A DNA stretch of 64,000 bases, taken from contig NC_056038.1 of NCBI RefSeq assembly GCF_004379255.2, positions 5,866,729-5,930,728 of the forward strand. Direction: 5' to 3'. The position numbers and the translations under genes were made by a program. Positions 1-11,979 of this stretch are shown piece after piece (the first letter of the stretch is position 1; each line of letters begins with the position of its first letter). This stretch comes from Salvia splendens (lineage: Eukaryota; Streptophyta; Magnoliopsida; Lamiales; Lamiaceae). The notes under the pieces are model-generated. The model had not been told where the DNA came from, made no database searches, and was given only the letters and a program-made list of their open reading frames with translations.

Positions 1-112
1 CTATCCACTAACACTATTTTAGCTATCATTCTCCTCGTCTCTCTTACTTTTACCAATTATGCATTGATTTTCGTGAGTCCCAAATGTCTTTATTTTCTTG
101 GGACGGAGGGAG
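1..112. mobile_element. Stowaway-type MITE, right end only
   Basis: The segment ends in GGGACGGAGGGAG followed by TA, the terminal signature and TA target site of Stowaway/Tc1-mariner MITEs. The partner end is not visible and would lie left of the window. Confidence 0.6.
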
Positions 113-122
113 TATTATAATA

Positions 123-500
123 CTCCCTCTGTCCCTAATAAAATACCAAAGATGATCAAATTATATTATGTCACATATTTTTCAAAATCTAAAAAAATAG
201 TACTAGTAAATCAATGAAAATTTCTCAATTATCTCATTCTTTTTTTTCGGCCAATTACGTATTGATATGACAGTCGGTTTAAAACACCTAGATAAAATGT
301 TGTTCGAACATAATTAAATATTGTTGTTTTGCCAAACATTGTTTTATCCACGTGTTTTAAACTGGCTACCACATCATAATTTGCCGAAAAAGAAAAAGGA
401 TGTGATATTTGAGAAAATTTTTTTAGCTAGTGATTTGTTTATATGATTTTGAAATGCGTGGGACAAAATATAATTTGACCATTTTTCGTGTTTTAGTTGA
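123..500. mobile_element. Degraded Stowaway-like element with a nested hairpin MITE
   Basis: It begins CTCCCTCTGTCCC after TA. The stretch near 450-500 (GACAAAATATAATTTGACCA and following) is an imperfect inverted copy of 130-180, so this looks like the two arms of one element. The distal terminus is missing. A second inverted-repeat unit (246-388) sits between the arms. The solo LTR begins 5 bp past the right arm. Confidence 0.45.
246..388. mobile_element. Short foldback MITE
   Basis: TTCGGCCAATTACGTATTGA at the left pairs imperfectly with TAATTTGCCGAA at the right, and the internal AGTTTAAAACAC-type blocks also pair. The arms are roughly 60 bp. There is no coding capacity. The family is not assigned. 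Confidence 0.5.
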
Positions 501-504
501 AAAT

Positions 505-1625
505 TGTTGGAAATTTTTGAGATACAAACTTGCCGGGTGAAAAATACACGGAAATAAAAACAAGGAAATTACACGGAAACAACTGAAAACAAAATTACAC
601 GGAAAAGTCTGTGGAAAACAGTAAGCCGAGTCGAGGAGTCCTCATTCCGCAAGATGAGAGACGCCCCGGTAGTGCTCTCGATTTGGCGTGTCGTCCTCCA
701 AAAATAAAACGGCTTCGTCTCTGAAGTAGCACCACCGCTAGCACCAGAGCTCCGGCGAACGAGAGTAAGGCGGGGGCAGAGCTTCGACGGGAAGATTATG
801 CAGAGAGGGAGAGAGCGTGTATGCAAGAATGCTTGTGTATGTTCTATCTAGAATGCAATGTATACATGCCTATTTATAGGCCAAGTCCACCCGCAGGGGC
901 ATTGATGGAGTTAACAACCATTATGTGTGTCATGATGGCTTGACTGTAACCGCCGGGGGTTATTGACTAGTGCACTAGCCATTGGGAGCTGAAGAGACAC
1001 GACGTACCTGGACATGCTACACGACGGGATACACCATGGACCGTCGGGAATTTTTGTCTCCCGTTATTCGTCGGGGTCCAGCGGGGACCTTTTGTCTCCC
1101 GTTATGCGTCGGGGTACAGCGGGAACATGACGTGGACCAGGACCCATTGGGGATAGCGTGGAGTTTGGGGTGGTCTAAAAAGAACAAGTGGGGCTTGAAC
1201 CACGCTCAACGACCAGCTCCAAAGAAAGGCACAAGGCACAAGGCACCCGGCGCATGGCGCGGCTCGCGGGCGGGCGGCGTCGGCGCGCTCGTGTGGGCTC
1301 TGTCACCCGTCTTGTTCCACGATAATTATTACACATAATAATTCATCTTATTAAATACTTCATCAAAGAAGTTTATCATCCCCGATGTGGGATAATTAAC
1401 ACTTAGTTAATCTCTTAGTTTTTCCCATAACTCATTTTTAGCTTTATTGTGACCAACTTTAATATATTATTTCTCATTCACCGGGAATCGGATTTGAGAA
1501 AATGAATATACTACGGTCATCTACTCGGAACATAGATCGTGGCTATTACATTTAATTTCACAAAATTAAATGTCTTGTAACATTTATTATTAGTCAAAGT
1601 CGTTTGACCAAGCACAATTCCAACA
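505..1625 (-). mobile_element. Solo LTR of an LTR retrotransposon
   Basis: The segment starts TGTTGGAAATT and ends AATTCCAACA, giving the short terminal inversion and TG..CA ends of a plant LTR. It is flanked by perfect 5-bp duplications AAAAT at 500-504 and 1626-1630. No internal retrotransposon sequence is present, so LTR-LTR recombination probably removed the body. A TATAAATA on the minus strand at 871-878 suggests minus-strand transcription. Short ORFs inside have no recognisable domain. Superfamily is unresolved. Confidence 0.82.
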
Positions 1626-1630
1626 AAAAT

Positions 1631-2343
1631 TTACCCTTAATAGTGTATTATCATTGTGGTTATGTCTAATTACTATAATACTATTTCGTACATTGGATAT
1701 AACCTGCTTGTGGATGATGTACTTGTACATGAATTTCATTGAAGTGTGAGTTTGCCCAATTTACACTTCATCTCATGGCGCGTGGATATTTCCAATAACA
1801 ATAGTTTTCCAATTTCTAATATGCACTTCAAGTGGCAACTGCGATTTGCTAGTTATTTCAAAGGCACAAAATTTGTTCAAATGAATACCTAGAATAGTAA
1901 GAGTGAGTTGCACGTGGTAGAGAGTGATAAATATAAATAAATATTCATGGATTGGTTAGTCAGGCATTATGAATTTATGACATGATTCGTCACGAATGAT
2001 GAAAAAACAAATCTCACTTGTGTATGACCACTACCATTTAAAACTAGTTGCCAACCGAAATTAACCTCCCACTTCATTTTGCCGCCAAGAAACATTGCCT
2101 TCCCCATCTCCACCACTCACTGCCCGCCACCTGTCCCTTTTTTGAGTTGACTATCTCTTTCCAAAATCCAAACCATTGAATTTCTCATGGTGAACTCTTC
2201 CTTCTTTTATTCTTATTAATTTATATTATACATTTCCAGTTCAATTCAAACGCCGCATTCCTTTACTATAACAAGTCACAACTATAATACTTTCGTCTTT
2301 CCCGGAATATAATTCAACCGAAAAAGGAAACATTTTTCATAAA
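1631..2343 (+). promoter_or_regulatory. Upstream region of the U-box gene
   Basis: AT-rich, non-coding DNA with no repeat that I recognise. The last 150 bases before the ATG presumably hold the promoter and 5' UTR. No TATA element can be assigned with confidence. Confidence 0.35.
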
Positions 2344-3555
2344 ATGGGTGAAGAAATTGAATTTCCCCAATACTTCCTCTGCCCAATCTCACTCCAAATC
2401 ATGAGAGACCCCGTCACCACCGTCACCGGCATCACCTACGACCGCGAGAGCATCCAGCAATGGCTTGCCACCGCCACCGTCTGCCCCGTCACCAAGCAGC
2501 CGCTGCCGCCGACCTCCGACCTCACCCCCAATCACATGCTCCGCCGCCTCATCCAAGCCTGGTGCACCGCTAACGCCGTCGATCGCATCCCCACCCCCAA
2601 ATCCCCTCTCCAAAGATCAATCGTCCTCAAACTAATCCGCGAACTCAATCGGAGACCAGATGCCGATCGCTCGACTCAGATGAACGCTCTCACCATAATC
2701 GACAAGCTTGCGGCGGAGAACGACGGCGTTAATCGCCATATCATGGCGGAGGCCGGCGTGCCTAATGCGATGCTCTCGTTTATCGTGAAATCCTTCAAAA
2801 TCGGCGAGATTTTGGGGGTTGAGGAAGCGCTGAGAGTTCTCAAGCTGACGTGGACGCCGGAGGCTGAGATCGGCTTCGTCGGAGACAATTCCGATGTAAT
2901 CGAATCAATCATGTGGATTTTGAAGATCGAAATTGAGGATTCAGCGAAATTAAACGCGCTAATAGCCTTGAAGAATCTGATAGAAATTGAAATCTCAACC
3001 CTAATTGAGAAGCTAAGTTTCGAATTCTTCGAGGAAATGGTGAGGATGATTAAGGAGGAAAAATTCGCGCAGGCGGCGATTCAGGTTCTGATAGAGACGT
3101 GCTCGTGGGGGCGGAACCGGGCGATGATCGTGGCGGCTGGGGCGGTGGCGGAGTTAATCGAGATGGAGCTGAGAAGCAATCAGGAGAATAAGAGGGCGAC
3201 AGAAGTGGTGTTCGGGCTGCTGGCGCAGCTGTGCTCGTGCGCGGAGGGGCGGCAGGAGCTGCTGAAGCATGCGGCAGGGATGGCGGTGGTGGCGAAGAGG
3301 CTGCTGAGGAACTCGGCGGCCACGGACGACCGCGCGCTGTGCGTGATGGAATCGGTGGCGCGGTTCGCGGCGACGAAGGAGGTGGTGGCGGAGATGCTGA
3401 GGGTGGGGGCGGTGGCGAAGCTGTGTATGGTGATGCAGGCGGATTGCGCAGATTACTTGAAGAGAAAAGCGAGGGAGATTTTGAGGCTGCATTCCAGTGA
3501 TTGGAGCAATTCGCCTTGTATACAAGTTTATCTTCTAACTAGAAACCCTAGATAG
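2344..3555 (+). CDS. U-box E3 ubiquitin-protein ligase, PUB22/PUB23/PUB24-like
   Basis: Single-exon gene of 403 aa. Residues about 6-80 form a U-box, beginning with FPQYFLCPISLQIMRDPV and GITYDRESIQQWL and ending with CPVTKQPLPP and LTPNHMLRRLI. It lacks zinc ligands, as U-boxes do. Residues about 95-390 are helical ARM-like repeats with family landmarks such as CSWGRNR, CAEGRQELLKHAAG and AREILRLHS. Length matches PUB22/23-class proteins (about 410-440 aa), which lack the N-terminal UND domain. Known members act in the cytoplasm in immune and drought signalling by ubiquitinating substrates bound by the ARM region. The third base is strongly GC-biased, unlike the surrounding AT-rich DNA. The start was chosen because the U-box follows immediately. 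The exact orthologue among PUB22-24 is not resolved. Confidence 0.93.
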   Translation: MGEEIEFPQYFLCPISLQIMRDPVTTVTGITYDRESIQQWLATATVCPVTKQPLPPTSDLTPNHMLRRLIQAWCTANAVDRIPTPKSPLQRSIVLKLIRELNRRPDADRSTQMNALTIIDKLAAENDGVNRHIMAEAGVPNAMLSFIVKSFKIGEILGVEEALRVLKLTWTPEAEIGFVGDNSDVIESIMWILKIEIEDSAKLNALIALKNLIEIEISTLIEKLSFEFFEEMVRMIKEEKFAQAAIQVLIETCSWGRNRAMIVAAGAVAELIEMELRSNQENKRATEVVFGLLAQLCSCAEGRQELLKHAAGMAVVAKRLLRNSAATDDRALCVMESVARFAATKEVVAEMLRVGAVAKLCMVMQADCADYLKRKAREILRLHSSDWSNSPCIQVYLLTRNPR

Positions 3556-3577
3556 CATGTATATTTGGATGTTTTTG

Positions 3578-3704
3578 TGCTAGATCGTCTGACGGGTCAA
3601 GATCCGGAGTGTTTCGTATATCGACAATGTTATACATATATACCATCGGATATGAGCTTGGGTCCGAATGTAGACGGATCTTAACCCGTCAGATAATCTA
3701 GCAT
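3578..3704. mobile_element. Hairpin MITE in the 3' UTR of the U-box gene
   Basis: TGCTAGATCGTCTGACGGGT at the left is matched by a near-complementary right arm ending AGATAATCTAGCATG. The arms are about 30 bp with an intervening spacer of roughly 70 bp. It starts 23 bp after the stop codon, so it is probably transcribed in the 3' UTR. Confidence 0.6.
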
Positions 3705-5331
3705 GTAATTTTGTATTTCATTTTTATATAAATTAAATTTAACTATAAAAAATATGTATATATCTTTGAGCTTTTCTTTTTCCTTTTACATGAGATTATG
3801 TTGCACTTTTGTGTTATTGGATCGTTTTGCACTTGTGTTTTTGTTGTTCCATTCATTTATTTTGATGAAGATAAAAATAAGTATGGGATCACATTAAGGT
3901 TATTTTGTCTTTTTGTTAACTGAAAAGTTATTACTGTATGCACGATGACAAAAACTTAAACGAATCATTATTCTATAATGATATATATGTACGAAAGTGT
4001 TAATCTATTAAGGAATGAGAATGACTGCCATAAAAAAAGTGTTAATCAGTAATTTTAAAAGGGTGAATATCAGTTAAAGGCTTAAATTATACTCCATACT
4101 ACTACCATTGATAATATGAAACGAAGTCTGAATTGTGCAATTTGTAGCAAATATAAATTGATTTATGTATGTTTTCTATCACAAAAAGATGGTGTGTATA
4201 TTTATTTTCGACAACGTATTATACTTGTGTAATCAACAACTTCTTTTGGTTCATCATGTTGATCGTACCATGCATATATATGTTTCGTTTATTGAGATAT
4301 TAGCTAATGCTTACTGTGTTTTCACTTATTTCCGTATATATTTTCTTAAGGATATTATGTACATGTAATTTACGTAAATGTATCTTTATTCTTATTTTAA
4401 TTACTACAAGATTAAGCAGTCAAATCTTATTTAATCTTTCTTCTTGAAATAATTAATGTTTAGGAGCGGGTAGCCGCAATAACAATCGGTCTAACATCTC
4501 ATGGATATATAACAAGTACTCCTATTTTTATTACTTTTTTGACCGTTGAATTGACTTTCAAAATTACATAATACTACTAGAAACTTGGTCACACTGAATA
4601 AATTATATAATTAGTGGTAGCTGCATTATATAATATATTTAGAGCTGTTACACGTACTTAGAGTTGCTTATACATTTTCTCAATAAGTTTAACTAGATCT
4701 AATAGTCCTAATTTATCTCTAGTTATTTGTACAACAACGCATCTCATCAAAAAATTATATTTAATGAGTCTAATTTGGTCTCTAGTTCGGTCTTTAAAAC
4801 TGGTTCAACATTGATCACAACTCGAATATGTTATCTTTAACTTTTCCTAATAAAATATCTGATAATTTTTATACGAAGCTTTTATTAGTCTTAATATGAC
4901 AACATTAGAAAAGCAATCAAATTTGAAGACGACTGGGAAAACGATATATATGCGTTTAATTTATAGAATTATAGTAAATCTGTTTTTATATATATATTAG
5001 AGCGGACTAGATAAAATAATCTCTAAACTTTGCAATTAATTAGTAAATTCATAGTCTCTAGGAAAAAATATCATAAGAATCTCAACTTTGCATTTTGTAC
5101 TTTTTAAATTTTTTTTGAATAAAAATGCCCTTCAAGTCATGAAAGTCGACACATGCATCCTTTTGAAATTATTATCCTTATGTATTTGTTGTAGAGAGAC
5201 AATCGGACTATAGAGAGAAGTGAATATTTTTTTTATAAATTAAATATATTACTACTAAATTAGTATAAACCAATTGATTTTTTATTTGATTTAATTCGAA
5301 ATTATGATAAGTCACAATATAGTTGAATAAT
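3705..5331. other. AT-rich intergenic DNA
   Basis: No gene found. The only open frame longer than 60 codons (4165-4368) is low-complexity, AT-rich and without a recognisable motif. Confidence 0.6.
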
Positions 5332-5952
5332 GGGGTGTGTTATATTGCTAACTACAACTAAATGATATGCATTGGATCACTAAATCAATGCACAAGATCA
5401 TTTAGCCATAGATATCAATACAATGTGGAAAAAATGTCAATTAAGGGTATTAATATCAATTAACAAAAAATTAATTAAAACTAACTTTTAAAAAATATAT
5501 CAAAACTTTAAATGAATATAACTATCTTAATTTAAATTATTTTTTACATAACATATATCAAATTTAAGATAATTTTATAAGGATTCTTACGCGATCTCAG
5601 TTGCATATGTTCTGATGTTCAAATTTGAAAAAAATTCTTGAATTTTCATATTTTTCAAGTATCAGTATTATGTCAATATAGCTATTATAATATATCAATA
5701 TAATACATATAAAATATCAATGCTAAATTGTGTTGACATATTCAATGAATAGTATTGATATGTTTAATACACTATATAGACATTTTGATCTAAAACCCTA
5801 TATTTGGTAGTTTTCTAATCTTTTTAAATTTAAATATTAATAAAACGAAATTACACATGACAATTTATAGACCACTAGATCTCTACAATCTTATGATTTT
5901 AAATTAATTGTAGTTAGTAATTAAAGGTTGAGTTAGCAATTGATCCATCCCC
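5332..5952. mobile_element. MULE-type MITE, copy A
   Basis: It starts GGGGTGTGTTATATTGCTAA and ends with GAGTTAGCAATTGATCCATC plus CCC, so the termini are inverted around ATTGCTAACT. Flanks carry GTTGAATAAT on both sides (5322-5331 and 5953-5962), a perfect 10-bp duplication in the range of Mutator-like elements. There is no ORF. It shares most of its length with copy B about 65 bp downstream. Confidence 0.75.
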
Positions 5953-6018
5953 GTTGAATAATAGTATCACTTTTATTTGTATTGTTGAATACATATAAAA
6001 TTAATATAACTTATAAGA

Positions 6019-6673
6019 GGGGTGTGTTATATTGCTAACTCACCCTTAAATTGCTAACCATAACTAAATGGTATGCTTTGGATCATTAAATCAAGGCACA
6101 AGAGCGTACAACCACAAATATCAATACAATGTAAAAAAATGTCATTTATGGGTATTATTGTCAATTTATGGGTATTATTGTCAATTAACAAAAAATTAGT
6201 TATAACTATCTTTTAAAAAATATCTCAAAACTTTAAACAATTATAACTATCTTAATTTCAATTATTTTTTCACACAACATATATCAAATTAAAGATAATT
6301 TTATAAGGATTTCAACGAGATCTTACATGCATATATTTCGATGTCAAAATCTAAAAAAATGATAAATTTTCAATTTTTCGACAAACCGCCTAATATCAAT
6401 ATAGATAACATAATATGTACACATAACATGTATACAATGTCAATATTAAATTGTGTTGACATATTTAATGCATTGTGTTGATATCTTTAATACACTATAT
6501 TGACATTACTATTCAAAACCCTAAATGTGGTTAATCTTATATTTTTAATATTAAAATATGAAAAATGAAATTACATATGACAAATTATAGATCATTAGAT
6601 CTCTTAATTCATATGGTCTTAAATTAGTTGTAGTTAGCAACTAAGGGGGTGAGTTAGCAATTGATCACTCCCC
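6019..6673. mobile_element. MULE-type MITE, copy B
   Basis: Same family and orientation as copy A, with fuller terminal inversion: GGGGTGTGTTATATTGCTAA then CTCACCC at the left, GGGTGAGTTAGCAATTGATC then ACTCCCC at the right. Flanks ACTTATAAGA and ATTATTAAGA match at 7 of 10 positions, so the target duplication has decayed. It contains a short internal direct duplication (GTCAATTTATGGGTATTATT type) near 6140-6185. Confidence 0.7.
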
Positions 6674-9600
6674 ATTATTAAGATATCTAATTATTAATAT
6701 GTGAACTCACTCATATATAAGAGTATCATGCATAATTGCTATGAGAAATAGTAGCACTAAAAAAACGTTGAAGACATCTTTTGATGCAATTAAAGACGTT
6801 ACTTTGTGTTTATAAATGTACCACCAATGCTTTAAAAAAACAATATTATTATTAGTCATGTCTCAATTAAAATTAGAGGACGCAAATGGATCACTCATAA
6901 AAAGTAGTAAAAGATTAAGTTAATTTGTCATTAATTTCTGAACGTATTCTTTTGCGTCCTAAATAGCTGTTATTTTTTTAAAAAATTCAACGCAAATAAT
7001 TGTCCTATTTACAATTGCAAATTTAAAAATACACTTACATATTCATTTTTATCGGTATTATCGTACATTGAATGTAGGTCATTATATATATTGAACTCGA
7101 GTTATTATAAGATTACAACAAACGTCAATATATACAAATTGTTGGAATATGACCATTACAAACTGGAAAATACATTTACATTATATGATTTGTTAAAACA
7201 AATATAAATCAAGAGAGTTATATAAAATTAATTAAGATGATAATACGTAACATTAAAGATTCGAAAAATCTACAACATGATAACAAAAAATCAACTTCAT
7301 TATATTATATACAATAAACCTATAGTATTATAATAATGAATGAACATAATTGTAGATTATTCCATAACTATCAATAAAAGTGAGAAACTAATTTACTCTT
7401 TACTGCATTTTAGATATTCCACGTGACAAATTTACCCTATGGTGTGATACAATCGGTTAATCATGATAGTCTAAAAGTTACAATTAATCTTAGTTTTGAT
7501 ATAATATACTTTTAGAAGAAGAGCAGAATACTTAATTGGAATAGAAAACGAAACTCACGCCAGCACGTAAAACACATTTAAGTTTTCATTTTCACCTTTT
7601 GTTTTACGTTATCAGTGAGATAATCAAGTGGATGCGTTTGGTCATATTTCCACCTTAGAATCAACTCTAAAATTTGACGAGAAGTCATTCTTCTATTGTG
7701 TGTTACGGACTCAATTTCCACATCGGTTATGAGAACAACTGATGTGGAGTATATAAACTAAATGAACTCTTTTTTTTAATAGACTAGTTTTTTGGGATGA
7801 ATTCTCATGTTTGGTCAGTAATATGTTGTTTCAGAAATATTTTACTAACTAATTCATAGAAATATTGTATATGAAACTATGCATTGTTTACTAAATATAA
7901 TCGTAAGAACAGTCTAAATAAAAATATAAAAATTAAGTCTATGCGGAATTTGGTTAAGGTATAAATTATTAAACTAATTAAGACATTATTAATTAATGGG
8001 ATTCGAGAACAGTTTGACTAAATGTGATTGTCTTATTCTAACCATTATTAACATGGGCAACATCTAGTTGGAGACATTTAATCATGTTTATAAAACTTGG
8101 ACTATTTGATCTTGACCTATTCCTTGAAATTAATTTCGTTGATGAAAAAGAATATCAAAATAAATCACAACTCACAAGAGTGAATCGTGCAATCGTGAAA
8201 ATACCACTATATATAATACAGTACCAAAAATGACATTTAATTTCTGGAATAAATAATTCTACAATATTAATGTTATTGGTATGAACATAGATATGACTAT
8301 CGGGATGATCGACATTTATGCAATAATTGGACGATTTTGTCGAGCCATAAATTTAATTGAAATGACCAATTCAAAGTATTTTAAATTAGTCAAATATATA
8401 TTCTTCCCAAAAGCATGGATTTGGTGGTCAGAGTTGTCTCACTAGCATAGCTTTCAATGATTTTCGAATTTCAACTATACTTTTTAAGTTTTTGGGCTAA
8501 AAGTGAGCAAGGTCTCAATCCACTTTTTCCCATTTTTTTTCTACAAAAGCATTCAAAACATAAACAAAAACAAAATGCAATAGAATTACAGAACTATCGT
8601 AGAGATACAAACAAAGTTGTAAAAAGTAGTAGACGAAAACCAGGAAAATAGGATAAACACAAAAATGTAGTCATGCACCTAAATCTCAAGTGATGTTTGT
8701 TGATTTTTTTTTTCTCATTTTCTTTTGTGTTGGTGCAGGCAGTTGTTCTTTTTATTTGATTGTGGCAAGCTTGTTGTTTGGTTGGTGTTATAAGTTGCAT
8801 TTTCCTCACTGATTATTCCTGGAATGAATTTGTCCAAATTCTGTAGCCGATTCTCACTAGCACAATCTTATATAGAATGTTAAGTTGTATTTCTAAATAC
8901 ATCCACACTTTAGAAAATGTCTTCTATCTTGGTATAGCAACTAAAATTAAGGGATGGAAGCGTCTCGGAAAAATAAAAGATTAAGGTGTAGTGGACAATT
9001 GTGTCTTCAACGAACACTTTTTTTGTGCCCCCAAATTTTTTTTTCCAAACACATGTAATTGTGTCTTTAATTTTGTATACTTATAATATAAATTTTAATT
9101 TTTTTGTGTGGCATACAATTTCTTAAAAATTAAACATGCATTCCCAAATAATAGTTCTCCAACCAACCTATATATTAATCGATTTTTCAACCAAAGAAAA
9201 TATCTAAATTCTCAAATAATCGTTCTCCAACCAAACTAGCGATATAAATCGATATTTAATTTACAAGCACAAAGAAAATATCTAAACGTCTTCTTCTGAA
9301 GGAACAATAAGCTAAGGACCTAAAATCTGTGGTTATTGAGATTATATTTGCACAATAATGAATACTTTCAAATATCGTGATAATTTTGATATTCCATCTA
9401 TATATGTTGGGACTTTAATTGAATCTAATTTTCAATAAAATATCATAATAGTTCTATCCGGACAAGTTGCTACTATTTCCATAGCGTCGCTGAAATATTT
9501 AATATCTATTAAAAGTCCAACCTAGCTAGTTGTTAGCACTTTATTTTTATGATGTAACAACTTTCTAAGAAGAACTTGAATAGATTGATGGGCCCGCCCT

Positions 9601-10842
9601 TGCCCAACGTAACTATAGGTGGTTTTATTATACATCAATATTAATTTCTAATGCGTACGGTCCAGCTACTTGTTGAGTAATCATCCACACTTCTTTTTTA
9701 TGAGACCATTTAAGATTATAGAAAAAGGAGTAACATTTTGGAATGGTATCAAAGTTGATATATCCAAGTTGATGCTAGATTTCTTTGTTTCAAGTGTAAA
9801 AGTGTATATTTTGGATCATATGTGTGGGCGTGTTAAAACCCACAATTATTGTCTCAAATTGAGTTGATACTGATCATGTCTTTTCTATATAAAAAAAACC
9901 ATGTCTCTCTTATAGATAATTGAATACCCTCTTAAGATGTCTTTTAAGGGGTAAGTGACTTATTTTCATACATGTGGGGGCATATATGTTGAAACTCACA
10001 TTTCTTGATTTATATCGATTTTGTAGTGATCTTGTTTCCTTTATATATATTTGGATAAGTAATTTTGTTATTCTAAATGGTGAAAGGAGGGGGTCAAAAT
10101 TAATACCATCAAATTTGATCGCAATATAACATGAATATATATATAATTAATCATATATATAGATGGCGCTCTGGCACCAAGCATGGCCCATATATATATA
10201 TTACCTAAATCAACAAAATCGGTTCTACTTGCATGGCATGCAGATCTTGCTACATCAGGTGTATATTTATGAATATGAACTCACATAGTTACATTAAATA
10301 TTTAAATACATTGCTATTTTCACACACCGCCGACTGAAACAAAATTATTAAAATCCCATTTTATCAACTAGAGATTGACTAAAATATTCTGGACTCTAGT
10401 AGAAGTTTGCTAGTTATATGGTATGAATGTTTACGCATGGCTATTTAAAGCTCCACCACTATTTATTGTGCATAATATACAGATCACATGCATTACATCC
10501 TCCGCAGAGAAAGCTGTCTTGACATTCACTTCTCCTTCATAAACATTACTATAATGAAACTATAACAATCAAACTTTCTAGCATGTATAAACTCATAGTG
10601 TAAGTCAATTCTACACAGCTCTCTAGGTATAAGTAAGAAGTAGTGCACACCTTTTTTTATAGTTAAATGAATAAAAATTTAAAGATCACATCATAGTAGA
10701 CTCTCGAGCGCACACATTTAGTAACACAGAGAGTGAGGATCGTATAAAAATTCCGTTGATGCACTTATATTATTTCCTGGCTTCGCTACTTGTCAATGAG
10801 GTTAAGAAAGGAAACATCCCATGTATGTTTGGCATGAGATGA
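6674..10842. other. Long AT-rich gene-free stretch
   Basis: Both strands were read for splice-compatible conserved peptides and none were recognised. The frames at 8457-8651, 8594-8809 and 9670-9867 are AT-driven and lack motifs. Degenerate repeat remnants are likely but no ends could be defined. Confidence 0.55.
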
Positions 10843-11790
10843 CTAAGATGGATAAAAAGAAAGCAAATGAGGTGGTATACATGAAGATTCCTTCCAAACC
10901 CTAGAATGCAATCTCAAAATCTCCCTAATCCTCTCTTTAGTCTTGTGACTAGCCACTACCTGCAACACCAAGCACAACTTAGCAACCACCCCGACCTCCA
11001 CCATCTCCTCTAAAACCCTAGAATTCTCCGAATACCGCAAAATCAGCCCCAAAATCCTCACCCCCCTATCACTAACCACCCCCGAAACCCTAAGTATCTT
11101 CTTCGACACCACCGCCAATCCCGCCCCGTGCTTCAGCAGCTCCGCCCGCCCCTCCGCGCACCTGCACACCTGCTCCAGTACCGCCATCCCTAGCTCGCAC
11201 TCCCTTCTCTCCCCGCTCTCCAGCAGCATCTCCACCACCGCCGCCACGGCCCCAGCCTCCACCGCCTTCACCCGGTTCCTTCCCCACGGGCAAAGCTCCA
11301 CCACCAGCATCACCGCCGCCTTTTTAGAAACCCCCTCCTTAATCATCCTCACCGCTTCAACGAACACCTCCTTCCCCGCCCCGATCAGGTGGATCGGGTC
11401 GGCCACTGCGTAGGCCTTTCCGATTAGGGTTATCGCGCTTGCTCGGGCTCCGGTGTCGCCGTTTGTTAATTGTTGGATCAGTGTTTCGAGAATGCTAGTA
11501 TTGGCGGTGAAGAAGGACTTTAAATCTGAATCGGAGGGTTCGATTTGGGAGGGTTTGGGGTGGGGCCAGGTGTGGATGAGGCGGCGGAGAGTGTGGTTGG
11601 GGGTGAGGGCGGCGGCGGAGGGGTTTAGGGGCTGTTTGGTGACGGGACAGGTGGGGGTTTTGGAAGAGGATAGCCATTTTTCGATGCTGTGGCGGTCGTA
11701 GGTGATGCCGGTGGAGACGGTGACCGGATCGATCATCGCCTCCATTGAGATGGGGCAGAGGAAGTAGCATGGGGTTTCTATTTCCTCCAT
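10843..11790 (-). CDS. Short U-box E3 ubiquitin-protein ligase, PUB22/24-like
   Basis: Single-exon minus-strand gene of 315 aa. The U-box is at about residues 5-80, with CYFLCPISMEAMIDPV, GITYDRHSIEKWL, CPVTKQPLNP and LTPNHTLRRLIHTW. ARM-like repeats follow, with CPWGRNRVKAVEAGAV, CAEGRAELLKHGAG and REILRLHSRVW, landmarks shared with the gene at 2344. It is about 90 residues shorter than that paralogue, because the region between the U-box and the CPWGRNR repeat is reduced. The frame is intact and GC3-rich, so it looks functional. It likely ubiquitinates targets in the cytoplasm, with substrate choice probably altered by the missing ARM units. The two U-box genes lie about 7.3 kb apart on opposite strands and probably derive from an old local duplication. 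Confidence 0.9.
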   Translation of the reverse strand: MEEIETPCYFLCPISMEAMIDPVTVSTGITYDRHSIEKWLSSSKTPTCPVTKQPLNPSAAALTPNHTLRRLIHTWPHPKPSQIEPSDSDLKSFFTANTSILETLIQQLTNGDTGARASAITLIGKAYAVADPIHLIGAGKEVFVEAVRMIKEGVSKKAAVMLVVELCPWGRNRVKAVEAGAVAAVVEMLLESGERRECELGMAVLEQVCRCAEGRAELLKHGAGLAVVSKKILRVSGVVSDRGVRILGLILRYSENSRVLEEMVEVGVVAKLCLVLQVVASHKTKERIREILRLHSRVWKESSCIPPHLLSFYPS

Positions 11791-11930
11791 TGATGGAAAC
11801 TTGAAGAGTACTTCAATTTAATTAGTATGATAATAGTAGTGGTAGTATTTTTATAGGAAAGGGTTGAATTGAATTTTCTAGCAACCTTGAGAGATTGAGC
11901 GGTGGAGATTGTGGTAAGAGTAGGATTGGG

Positions 11931-11978
<48 letters not shown>

Positions 11979-11979
11979 T
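11931..11979. repeat. (ATA)n microsatellite
   Basis: About 16 uninterrupted ATA/AAT trinucleotides, 140 bp upstream of the minus-strand U-box start. It may lie in that gene's promoter or 5' leader. The long open frame running through it (11778-12200, encoding a tyrosine run) is a by-product of the repeat. Confidence 0.95.

Noticed and set aside
982..1338. 118-codon plus-strand frame and 569-826 minus frame in the solo LTR
   Set aside because: Both lie wholly within an LTR and show no domain.
3154..3525. Long frames opposite and overlapping the U-box gene (also 2389-2613 minus, 3231-3500 plus)
   Set aside because: Shadow frames created by GC-rich codon use in the U-box gene, with His/Arg or Gly/Glu runs and no domain.
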